Assembly (NCBI RefSeq): GCF_000425425.1
Contig: NZ_AUDK01000010.1
Span: 1 to 64,000, forward strand
DNA length: 64,000 bases
Origin: Flavobacterium daejeonense DSM 17708
GTDB taxonomy: Bacteria; Bacteroidota; Bacteroidia; Flavobacteriales; Flavobacteriaceae
Reading direction: 5' to 3'
Position numbers and translations under genes: made by a program
Notes under the pieces: model-generated
What the model was told of the DNA's origin: nothing
Databases searched by the model: none
What the model saw: only the letters and a program-made list of their open reading frames with translations
Part shown: piece by piece, positions 8,649 through 17,199 of the stretch
Layout: every line of letters starts with the position of its first letter
Numbering within the stretch: the first letter of the stretch is position 1

Positions 8649-8872
8649 GTTGGTATAAATGGACTTTAACATTTATTTGAGTTTAGCCGAAAGATATATT
8701 TATAAGTATTAAAATTAAAACGGACACCTAGAAAAGATTAGGTAGCATTTTTTTGCTTCTATATCTTTTTTGTTTGAATAGTGTAGAAATATTAGGATAA
8801 AAAATCAAAATATATAAAAAAAGAGTAATTAATTAATGTTATTCGTATTTATTGAATTTATTTTTATATTTT

Positions 8873-8895
8873 TATAGCGTGAAAAATACGCAATG
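8873..8895. promoter_or_regulatory. 23-bp dyad, putative operator of the hydrolase operon
   Basis: TATAGCGT-N7-ACGCAATG, about 80 bp upstream of the esterase start codon. It has the same layout as two copies before the TonB receptor gene (17045-17067 and 17080-17102). Shared architecture upstream of two sugar operons suggests a common transcription factor. Confidence 0.5.
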
Positions 8896-8975
8896 AAATA
8901 TAATGTTTTAACGCATTGTTTTTTGGTGTAAGTAAATGAATTGATTTTCAGTGCTATCAATTAAAATAAATAATC

Positions 8976-9791
8976 ATGAAAAAACACATTATTTTAGTCT
9001 TACTTATTTTTAGTGGTCTATTGGTTAGTGGGCAAGGTTATCAAACAAAAACTAATTTGAATTATTATCCTGATTCAATTTGTAAAACTGACGATTATAT
9101 AAAAGACAAATGCAAGTTGGATGTTTATTATCCAGAAAATGCTAAGGATGCTACTACAATAATATGGTTTCATGGAGGAGGTCTTACTAATGGTCGGGCT
9201 GAAATTCCAGAAGCGTTAAAAAATACAAATTTCATAGTAGTAGGTGTAGATTATAGGTTGTCGCCTATGGTGAAAGCGCCCACATATATAGAAGATGCTG
9301 CTGCTGCTACAGCTTGGGTTTTTAATCATATTGCCGAATATGGAGGTAACCCTAAGAAAATTTTTATCACGGGTCATTCTGCCGGAGGTTATTTGAGTTT
9401 AATGATAGCTCTTGATAAGTCATATTTATTGAAATATAAAATTGATGCAAATCAAATCGCAGGGATTATTCCATTGAGTGGTCAGGCGATTACTCATTTT
9501 ACTGTAAGAAAGGAAAATGGAATAGCTGAAACGCAAGCTGTAATAGACAAGTATGCGCCTCTTTATTTTGTTCGATCTGACGCGCCTCCGATTTTATTAA
9601 TTACAGGTGACAGAGAAATGGAGTTGCTGGGACGCTATGAAGAAAACGCATATTTAACACGAATGCTAAAATTAGTAGGGCATAGAAATGTAACTTTATT
9701 TGAACTTCAGGGTTATGATCACAATATGACTATGCCAGCCTTTCCACTACTTACAAAATTTGTTCGAAGAATTAGTAAAACAATAAAATAA
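8976..9791 (+). CDS. Secreted alpha/beta hydrolase (putative carbohydrate esterase)
   Basis: The 271-residue protein has a signal peptide ending near LLVSGQ. The alpha/beta-hydrolase fold shows an oxyanion-hole HGGG (TIIWFHGGGLTNGR), the nucleophile elbow ITGHSAGGYLSLM with the catalytic Ser, and a late His in GYDHNMTMPAF. This is the hormone-sensitive-lipase/BD-FAE-like pattern, common in feruloyl and acetyl esterases of glycan loci. It is the first gene of a run with GH2, GH3 and GH43 enzymes and probably removes acyl groups from the glycan in the periplasm. The exact ester is unknown. Confidence 0.82.
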   Translation: MKKHIILVLLIFSGLLVSGQGYQTKTNLNYYPDSICKTDDYIKDKCKLDVYYPENAKDATTIIWFHGGGLTNGRAEIPEALKNTNFIVVGVDYRLSPMVKAPTYIEDAAAATAWVFNHIAEYGGNPKKIFITGHSAGGYLSLMIALDKSYLLKYKIDANQIAGIIPLSGQAITHFTVRKENGIAETQAVIDKYAPLYFVRSDAPPILLITGDREMELLGRYEENAYLTRMLKLVGHRNVTLFELQGYDHNMTMPAFPLLTKFVRRISKTIK

Positions 9792-9909
9792 TTCAAAATA
9801 TATTTTACGCTATAACCACCAAAGAAATAACTATTAAACTTAAAAAAAAATAAAGATGCAGAGAAGTATAATAAATTCTTTAACCATGATAAATCTAATT
9901 ACTAATAAA

Positions 9910-12426
9910 ATGACAAGAAATAAATCAAGACCATTATTATTCGCGTTTCTATTGATATTTACCACAACTATTGTATCAAGTCAATCTTATAAGCGAATCA
10001 CTAACTTTAACGAAGGATGGTTGTTTTTGAAAGAGAATGTAAGTAATGCTGAAGGAAATAATTTTAATGATGCTGATTGGAGAAAAGTAAACCTTCCCCA
10101 TGATTGGAGCATAGAAGATTTACCTAATCAGTCGCCAAACGAAATTGTAGGGCCATTTTCCAAGAACAGCAATGGAAAAGCTGCGACAGGATGGACTGTT
10201 GGCGGTACAGGATGGTATAGAAAGAAATTTACGTTGTCAAAAAATGAATTGAGTAAACAAGTCTCCATTTATTTCGATGGAGTCTATATGAATTCTGATG
10301 TTTGGATTAATGGTCAGTATCTGGGTAATCAACCTTATGGTTATTCCCCATTTTATTTTGACCTTACTCCTTATCTGAAAAAAGAGGGAGAGGAAAATGT
10401 AATTGCAGTAAGAATTCGTAATGAAGGTAAAAATTCACGATGGTATAGCGGTTCAGGAATTTATCGCAACGTATCATTAATTATAACAGATCCTTTACAC
10501 ATTGATCATTGGGGTGTTTTTGTTACTACAACAGAAATATCTTCAAATCAAGCGAAAGTCAATTTACTTGTAAAAGTGACTAATAAATGGGATAATATAA
10601 AAAATGGAGTCCTAACCACAAGAATAATTAATTCAAAGGGTGAAGTTGTAGGTGTTTCTGATAAAAAAATTGAAATACAAAATCTTCAATCTTCAGAAAT
10701 AAAGGAATCAATAACAATACAGAATCCTAAGCTTTGGTCAATTGATTCACCAACTTTATACAAAACTATAACCGAAATTAAGGAAGGTAATAGGATTGTT
10801 GATGTTGTTGAAACCAGTTTTGGGATAAGAGATATTAAATTTGATGGTAAACAAGGCTTTTTATTAAATGGTAAAAGAGTCATTCTTAAAGGAGGTTGTA
10901 TCCATCACGACAATGGACCGTTGGGAGCAGCAGCTTTTGAAAGAGCAGAAGAAAGAAAAGTTGAGATACTTAAGAAAAGTGGATTTAATGCTATTAGGAC
11001 CAGTCATAATCCGCCATCACAAGCATTGTTGGATGCCTGTGATAAATTGGGTATGCTTGTAATGGATGAAGCTTTTGACACATGGGTTAGGCCTAAAAAT
11101 TCGGAAGATTATAATCTAAATTTTAACGAATGGTGGAAAAAAGATTTGGATGCTATGTTGTTAAGAGATAGAAATCATCCTTCAATAATTATGTGGAGTA
11201 TTGGTAATGAAATCTATGAAGCTCCAGATTTGTTAGGGCAAGAATTGGCAAAAAAATTAGCTGATGAAGTTCGTAAACTGGATCCAACGAGACCCGTAAC
11301 GGAAGCATTCGTTTATTTACCGGGCTACACGAAAAAATCATTAACAGAATACATTCCACATATGGATAATCTGGATGTAGAAGGATATAATTATTTTTTA
11401 GAAGCTAAAGATGTCTATTTTCAAAGGGACAGTTCGGTAGTTAATTTTGTTGACAAACAGCATGATAGAAACCCTAATAAAACATTTGTAGTTACTGAAT
11501 CATTACCCAAGTTTGCTTTAGAGAATTATAATAAATCTTTGGTTAGCCCGTATATGATTGGAAGTTTTAAATGGACAGCTTTTGATTATATAGGTGAAGC
11601 TGGTATAGGAAAGTCAAGATTAAAGCCTGAATCCAGACCGGATGGTTATGGGATAGCTGGTATGGGGATGTTTTTTAAAGATGAATGGCCTATTTTTAAT
11701 TCAGCTTGTGGAGATTTTGATTTAATCGGGAATAAAAAGCAAGCGTCATACTATCAGGATGTGGTGTGGGATATCAGTCCCATTGAAATTTTGGTTCGCA
11801 ATCCTATAGTCGCCGGTATGAAAGAAGCAATTTCGCCATGGGGTTTTCCTCAAGAAATAAAATCTTGGAACTGGGCAGGTCTTGAAGGGAAAAAGGTAAA
11901 AGTAGATGTGTATACAAAATGTCAAAAAGTAGTGCTTAAGTTAAATGGAAAAATAGTAGGCGAACAAGATATTCCTGAGGGTACGATTACCGCAACTTTT
12001 GATGTGGATTATCAGCCGGGTATTATTATCGCCGAAGGATATAAAGGAGGTAAGAAAATCTGTTCGCAAATTTTGAAGACAACCGGAGTGCCAGCAGCAA
12101 TTAGATTGGTTACAGATAGAAATATTATCAATGCAGCTGTAAATGACCTTTCTTTTGTAAGTGTTGAGGTAATTGATAAGCAAGGAAATGTAGTGCCAAA
12201 TGCTGATAATATTGATATTGAATATGAACTTACGGGAGATGCAAGTATTGTTGGAATAGGTAATGGAAATCCGTCTGATATGAGTAGTTTTCAAACTAAT
12301 ACTAAAAAAGTATTTCAAGGTCGTGGATTAGTTGTTGTAAAAGCCAATAATACAATTGGAGATGTTATTTTGAAAGCAAAAGCGAAAGATCTTGTGGGAT
12401 CAAACATAACAATCAAAATTAAATAA
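9910..12426 (+). CDS. Secreted GH2 glycosidase (beta-galactosidase-like)
   Basis: The protein has 838 residues when started at MTRNKSRPLLFAFLLIF, which gives a signal peptide ending near VSSQ. Upstream in-frame ATGs at 9856 and 9886 would extend it. Domain order is GH2 sugar-binding (about 30-210, with GWYRKKFTLS and VWINGQYLGNQPYGYSPF), immunoglobulin-like (to about 310), TIM barrel (about 310-600), and C-terminal Big/DUF4982-like domains. The acid/base is E434 in MWSIGNEIYE and the nucleophile E530 in FVVTESLP. Retaining exo-hydrolysis of beta-galactosides, or possibly beta-glucuronides or mannosides, is expected. It belongs to the esterase-GH2-GH3-GH43 run. Confidence 0.88.
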   Translation: MTRNKSRPLLFAFLLIFTTTIVSSQSYKRITNFNEGWLFLKENVSNAEGNNFNDADWRKVNLPHDWSIEDLPNQSPNEIVGPFSKNSNGKAATGWTVGGTGWYRKKFTLSKNELSKQVSIYFDGVYMNSDVWINGQYLGNQPYGYSPFYFDLTPYLKKEGEENVIAVRIRNEGKNSRWYSGSGIYRNVSLIITDPLHIDHWGVFVTTTEISSNQAKVNLLVKVTNKWDNIKNGVLTTRIINSKGEVVGVSDKKIEIQNLQSSEIKESITIQNPKLWSIDSPTLYKTITEIKEGNRIVDVVETSFGIRDIKFDGKQGFLLNGKRVILKGGCIHHDNGPLGAAAFERAEERKVEILKKSGFNAIRTSHNPPSQALLDACDKLGMLVMDEAFDTWVRPKNSEDYNLNFNEWWKKDLDAMLLRDRNHPSIIMWSIGNEIYEAPDLLGQELAKKLADEVRKLDPTRPVTEAFVYLPGYTKKSLTEYIPHMDNLDVEGYNYFLEAKDVYFQRDSSVVNFVDKQHDRNPNKTFVVTESLPKFALENYNKSLVSPYMIGSFKWTAFDYIGEAGIGKSRLKPESRPDGYGIAGMGMFFKDEWPIFNSACGDFDLIGNKKQASYYQDVVWDISPIEILVRNPIVAGMKEAISPWGFPQEIKSWNWAGLEGKKVKVDVYTKCQKVVLKLNGKIVGEQDIPEGTITATFDVDYQPGIIIAEGYKGGKKICSQILKTTGVPAAIRLVTDRNIINAAVNDLSFVSVEVIDKQGNVVPNADNIDIEYELTGDASIVGIGNGNPSDMSSFQTNTKKVFQGRGLVVVKANNTIGDVILKAKAKDLVGSNITIKIK

Positions 12427-12496
12427 ATTAAAGTAAATCTGATTCATTTGTTTTTTATGTCATTGAAAATAGATGAGTTGTTAATAATTGAAAATT

Positions 12497-14857
12497 ATGA
12501 ATAGTAAAAATAAGTTTAGAATTCTGGTGCTTATTTTATGCGGAATAAATGTGTATTCTCAAAATGCTCCTCAATTAGGTAAAGATCCTGTCGAAAAAAT
12601 TATTAAAGCCATGTCTTTAGAGGAAAAAACTACATTATTGATTGGTGCAGGAATGTCTACAGTTGGAACATTTAATAATGGAATTGTTGGTGTAACTCAA
12701 AGTATAGTTCCAGGAGCAGCAGGAACTACAAATTCGCTTGCTAAGTATGGGATACCATCTACTGTAGTTGCAGATGGGCCGGCCGGACTTCGTATAGCAC
12801 CTACAAGACCAAATGATTCCAATACGTATTACTGTACAGCATTTCCAACTGGTACCTTATTGGCTTCAACTTGGAATACAGATTTGGTAACAAAAGTAGG
12901 GGAATCAATAGGTAATGAAGTACATGAATACGGTATAGATATTTTACTTGCTCCAGGTATGAATATTCAAAGAAATCCGCTTTGTGGACGTAATTTTGAA
13001 TATTATTCAGAAGACCCTCTTATTTCAGGTAAAATAGCAGCGGCTTATGTTAGAGGAATTCAATCTAATGGAGTGGGTACATCTATTAAACATTTTGCGG
13101 TTAATAATCAGGAAACCAATCGCGTTAATACGGATGCTAGAGTAAGTCAACGCGCATTACGTGAAATTTATTTGAAAGGTTTTGAAATTGCAGTAAAAGA
13201 ATCAAATCCATGGAATATTATGACAGCATTGAATAAGATTAATGGAGTTTATGCACCAGAAAATTACGATTTATTGACCACGATTTTGAGAAAAGAATGG
13301 GGATATAAAGGATTTGTGATGACCGATTGGTTTGCTGGTAAAGATGCAATTCTACAGGTTCATGCTGGAAATGATTTAATTATGCCAGGAAGAAGATCAC
13401 ATGCTAAGTTAATCGCTGCTACAGCTGGAAAAGGTGTTGTAACTGAAGCAGAAATCGATGCAAATGTCAAAAATATATTAAATTATATCCTAAAATCACC
13501 AACTTTTAAAAGATATAAGAATTCAAATAAACCAGATTTAGGAGCTCATGCTAAAGTAACCCGAGCTTCAGCTACAGAAGGTATCGTTTTATTGAAAAAT
13601 AATGCAAATACTTTACCTCTTACAGATAAAAATGTGGCTATCTATGGTTATACATCTTATGATTTTATTGCTGGTGGTACAGGTAGTGGTAATGTAAATA
13701 GAGCTTATACGGTTTCACTATTAGATGGACTTAAAAATCAGAATTTTAAAATAGATGAAAACATCAGAGCGATTTATGAAAAAGATTTGTTGATTGAAGC
13801 TGAGAAAAAGAAAAAGGCTCTTTTGGAAAATAATGGAATAGCAGAAGTTACAGCTGCTCCAAGACTAGATGAAAAAACTTTTAATGAGTCAGTTTTGTTA
13901 AAAAATGCAACTGAAAATAACGGTGCTATAATTACATTCGGTCGTACTGCTGGTGAGTTTGCTGATCGTAATGTTGCTGATTTTACTTTATCACCCAATG
14001 AGAGAAAATTATTGGAAGATGTTTGTAATGCTTTTCATAAGCAAAATAAAAAAGTTATTGTTGTATTAAATATAGGTGGTGTTATTGAAACGGCTTCATG
14101 GAAAGATTTACCAGATGCAATTTTGTTAGTATGGCAGCCAGGACAGGAAGGGGGGAATTCCATAACCGATATTTTAGTTGGTAGAGAAAATCCATCGGCC
14201 AAATTACCGATGACTTTTCCTGTGAATTATATGGATATAGCATCTTCGGCAAACTTTCCTTATGATCAAAAAATTGAAGCTACCAAAGTATTAAATCAAA
14301 ATTCGACATCAAGTAATATTAAAAATTTTGATTATACATTATATGAAGAAGATATCTATGTAGGATACCGTTATTTTGATACTTTTGATAAAGAGGTTTC
14401 TTATCCATTTGGCTATGGTTTATCCTATACAAATTTTAGCTTCTCTAAAGCTTCTCTAAAAATCGTCAAAGGAAAGTATTTAGTGTCAATTCTAGTAAAA
14501 AATACAGGAAAAGTTTCTGGAAAGGAAGTGGTTCAATTGTATGTAACTGCTCCAGGTGCAGGTGTTTCAAAACCAAAGCAAGAGTTAAAAGCTTTTGCGA
14601 AAACAAAATTGTTAGAGCCTAATGAAGAGCAAATCATTACAATGGAACTAGGTTTGAAGGATTTAGCGTCTTTTAGTGAAAAAGAAAGTGCTTGGATTAC
14701 TGACGCTGGAAACTATACAGTTTCAATTGGAGCTTCGTCAAGAGATATTAAACAGGATTTGAAGTTTAAAATTAGAAAAACTACCCTTGTTGAAAAAGTT
14801 AACGATGTGTTGAAGCCAACACATGAAATAAAAGTACTTACTCCCGAAAAAAAATAA
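12497..14857 (+). CDS. Secreted GH3 glycosidase (beta-glucosidase/xylosidase-like)
   Basis: 786 residues from MNSKNKFRILVLILCGINVY, with a signal peptide. It has the (beta/alpha)8 GH3 N-domain with ADGPAGLRI and KHFAVNNQETNR, and the nucleophile D277 in FVMTDWFAG. The alpha/beta sandwich C-domain has TAGEFADRN, which probably carries the acid/base Glu. A fibronectin-III-like domain (VKNTGKVSGKEVVQLYV) closes the protein. It should release terminal beta-linked glucose or xylose from oligosaccharides. A paralogue of similar length and layout lies at 20.8 kb. Confidence 0.92.
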   Translation: MNSKNKFRILVLILCGINVYSQNAPQLGKDPVEKIIKAMSLEEKTTLLIGAGMSTVGTFNNGIVGVTQSIVPGAAGTTNSLAKYGIPSTVVADGPAGLRIAPTRPNDSNTYYCTAFPTGTLLASTWNTDLVTKVGESIGNEVHEYGIDILLAPGMNIQRNPLCGRNFEYYSEDPLISGKIAAAYVRGIQSNGVGTSIKHFAVNNQETNRVNTDARVSQRALREIYLKGFEIAVKESNPWNIMTALNKINGVYAPENYDLLTTILRKEWGYKGFVMTDWFAGKDAILQVHAGNDLIMPGRRSHAKLIAATAGKGVVTEAEIDANVKNILNYILKSPTFKRYKNSNKPDLGAHAKVTRASATEGIVLLKNNANTLPLTDKNVAIYGYTSYDFIAGGTGSGNVNRAYTVSLLDGLKNQNFKIDENIRAIYEKDLLIEAEKKKKALLENNGIAEVTAAPRLDEKTFNESVLLKNATENNGAIITFGRTAGEFADRNVADFTLSPNERKLLEDVCNAFHKQNKKVIVVLNIGGVIETASWKDLPDAILLVWQPGQEGGNSITDILVGRENPSAKLPMTFPVNYMDIASSANFPYDQKIEATKVLNQNSTSSNIKNFDYTLYEEDIYVGYRYFDTFDKEVSYPFGYGLSYTNFSFSKASLKIVKGKYLVSILVKNTGKVSGKEVVQLYVTAPGAGVSKPKQELKAFAKTKLLEPNEEQIITMELGLKDLASFSEKESAWITDAGNYTVSIGASSRDIKQDLKFKIRKTTLVEKVNDVLKPTHEIKVLTPEKK

Positions 14858-14935
14858 ATTTAAAAACAGCTTGTTTCTTTGTCTTTAGATAGCTCATGGA
14901 TGTAAGGACAGCTTTTTTTTCTAAAAACTAATAAT

Positions 14936-16654
14936 ATGAAAAGTATTTATAAATATATGGTGCTAATTGCGCTTTTGCACCTAAATGTTGAGATTTTAGC
15001 TCAAAATAAAACATTTTGTAGTCCTGTGAATATAAATTATATGTTCCAGAATCCTTTCAGAAAACAATCCTTTCGAGAAGGTGCCGATCCTAATATTATT
15101 CTAATTAAGGACAAATACTATTTATTTGCTTCAAAATCTGGTGGATATTGGTATTCTGATGATATGCTAGATTGGAAATTTATTTCATCAAAGACTTTGC
15201 CTATAAGTGACTATGCACCTACAGTTATTGAATATAACAATACAGTGTATTTTGTAGCAAGTTCAGAAAAACCGAGTACTATCTATTTTAATCCTGATCC
15301 TTTGGAAGACAATTGGAAGCCAATGTCTCAGCCTTTCCCAATTATGTTATATGATCCGAATTTTTTTAAAGATACAGATGGCAAACTTTATTTATACTAT
15401 GGTTGCTCTAATACTATACCGCTAAAGGTAGTTGAGCTTGATCAAAATATGCTGCCAAAAGGTGCCCCTGTAGATTTAATTAAGCACAATCCTGCATCAC
15501 ATGGATGGGAAGTGCCAGGAGAAAATAATGAAAAAAATGTTAATGGTGCTATTGAGGGATCTTGGGTAAATAAATTTAATAATAAATATTATTTGCAATA
15601 CGCGTCAAGTGGTACACAATATAAAAGTTATGCGAATGGGGTCTATACTTCTAATTCTCCTTTTGGGCCTTATAAATATGAAAACTATAGTCCATTTTCA
15701 TATAAGCCAGGTGGTTTTACAACTGGTACAGGTCACGGAACTACTTTCCAAGATAAGTATGGAAATTATTGGCACGCAACAAATATTACTTTATCCCTAA
15801 GGCATGCTTTTGAACGACGAATAGGATTGTTTCCAGCTGCTTTTGATAAAGATGGTGTCTTGCGCACCTTTACCGCTTTTGGTGATTACCCTACGATTGT
15901 TCCTAAAAGAAAGGTGAATTTTGAAAAGGAAGATTTATTCAGGGGTTGGATGTTATTGTCTTATAAAAAGAAAGCTAAGGCATCCTCACAAGATCCAAAA
16001 TTTGAAATAGCTAATGCCTTTGATGAAAATTTGAAAACCTTATGGTCTGCTCAATCAGGTGATAGTGGCGAATGGTTATCTGTTGAACTCGACGATAAGT
16101 CAATAGTCAATGCTATTCAGGTTAATTTTGCCGATCAGGGTGCGTCAACTTTAAATTCAAAAAGTACAAACCTTCAATATTGTTATAAAATTTGGGCCTC
16201 AAATGATGAGGTAAATTGGAAATTAATTGTTGATAAAAGTAATAATGATAAAGATGCTTGTCATGATTACATTGAATTGGACAAAGCTGTTAAGGCTAAA
16301 TACATAAAAGTTGAAAACATTAGAGTACCTCAAGGTAATTTTTCAATTTTTGATTTACGAATATTTGGTTTAAAACAGGGTAAGAAACCGAAAGACGCTA
16401 AGGATATTGTAATTGAAAGAAATGTAAATGATGGACGAAAAGCATTGGTGAAGTGGACAAGAGATAATTCTGCTACTGGTTATGTAGTAAAGTGGGGGGG
16501 GGACAAAAATAAATTGTATTCTTCGTATATGGTTTATGATGGAGATTCGGTAGAACTTACAGGATTAAATAAAGATGATAAATATTTTTATAGTATTGAT
16601 GTTTTTAATGAATCTGGAATCACTAAAGGGAAGCAGATTATTTTTGGTAATTAA
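14936..16654 (+). CDS. GH43-type glycosidase with F5/8 C and FnIII domains
   Basis: 572 residues with a signal peptide. The five-bladed propeller has the general base D51 (EGADPNIIL) and the general acid E207 (GAIEGSWVNKF), as in GH43. A discoidin/F5/8 type C carbohydrate-binding region follows (about 345-480, LWSAQSGDSGEWLSVELD), then a short fibronectin-III-like end (ALVKWTRDN…DKYFYSIDVFNE). It probably cleaves alpha-L-arabinofuranose, beta-xylose or beta-galactose side chains. A run of nine G lies in the FnIII coding part. It is the last gene of the esterase operon, before a strong terminator. Confidence 0.87.
   Translation: MKSIYKYMVLIALLHLNVEILAQNKTFCSPVNINYMFQNPFRKQSFREGADPNIILIKDKYYLFASKSGGYWYSDDMLDWKFISSKTLPISDYAPTVIEYNNTVYFVASSEKPSTIYFNPDPLEDNWKPMSQPFPIMLYDPNFFKDTDGKLYLYYGCSNTIPLKVVELDQNMLPKGAPVDLIKHNPASHGWEVPGENNEKNVNGAIEGSWVNKFNNKYYLQYASSGTQYKSYANGVYTSNSPFGPYKYENYSPFSYKPGGFTTGTGHGTTFQDKYGNYWHATNITLSLRHAFERRIGLFPAAFDKDGVLRTFTAFGDYPTIVPKRKVNFEKEDLFRGWMLLSYKKKAKASSQDPKFEIANAFDENLKTLWSAQSGDSGEWLSVELDDKSIVNAIQVNFADQGASTLNSKSTNLQYCYKIWASNDEVNWKLIVDKSNNDKDACHDYIELDKAVKAKYIKVENIRVPQGNFSIFDLRIFGLKQGKKPKDAKDIVIERNVNDGRKALVKWTRDNSATGYVVKWGGDKNKLYSSYMVYDGDSVELTGLNKDDKYFYSIDVFNESGITKGKQIIFGN
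16494..16502 (+). repeat. G9 homopolymer inside the GH43 gene
   Basis: Nine consecutive G in otherwise very AT-rich DNA, coding for WGGD. A one-base slip would replace the last 50 or so residues. This is a candidate contingency (phase-variable) tract. Confidence 0.6.
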
Positions 16655-16725
16655 AGATTTTTAGAACTTTAAATGTGAAGTTCAAATCTTTAAGAGGGCT
16701 ATTGTTTTGATGATAATAGCTTTTA

Positions 16726-16773
16726 ATAGAAAGAATGCATAAACTAAAACTATGTATTCTTTCTATTTTTTTT
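16726..16773 (+). terminator. Strong intrinsic terminator after GH43
   Basis: ATAGAAAGAATGCATA (16726-16741), a 9-nt loop, TATGTATTCTTTCTAT (16751-16766), then T7. The 16-bp stem has one G-U pair. It separates the esterase/GH operon from the TonB receptor operon. Confidence 0.85.
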
Positions 16774-17044
16774 GCATTTATGAATTCATAATTACTATCT
16801 GACAATGAATGATTTTATACCAAAATTCTATTAAGATAGTTTCATTTTGACTCTATTAGTGTATGATCTCTCTTTTTTAGCATTGCTATAGATTTAAAAA
16901 TGAGCAGTATTTTTTTATTTAATGTAATTATTTAGGTTAATATATGCAAATCTCATTTTTATATATGCTATTAATTATGTGTTATTCATTTGTAAGAATA
17001 GAGTTATTTATTGTGCTTTTTTGTTAAAAAACAGCCTTATTTTT

Positions 17045-17067
17045 TATTGCGTGTATTGCACGTAATA
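17045..17067. promoter_or_regulatory. 23-bp dyad, copy 1 before the TonB receptor
   Basis: TATTGCGT-N7-ACGTAATA. The outer arms are complementary apart from one position. It lies 133 bp upstream of the receptor start codon and matches the dyad at 8873-8895 in layout. Confidence 0.55.
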
Positions 17068-17079
17068 GAAAAGTTTTTA

Positions 17080-17102
17080 TATTGCGTTATAATTACGTAA
17101 TA
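17080..17102. promoter_or_regulatory. 23-bp dyad, copy 2 before the TonB receptor
   Basis: TATTGCGT-N7-ACGTAATA again, with identical arms and a different 7-bp spacer (TATAATT). The two copies are 35 bp apart centre to centre. Tandem placement favours binding of a dimeric regulator. Confidence 0.55.
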
Positions 17103-17199
17103 GAATTGTGTTTTTTGATTCATATATTTTAGGTTTAAACCTTGTATTTTGATCTAAAACTTAATTCAAACATTATCTAACCAAATTTTTTAATAATTT

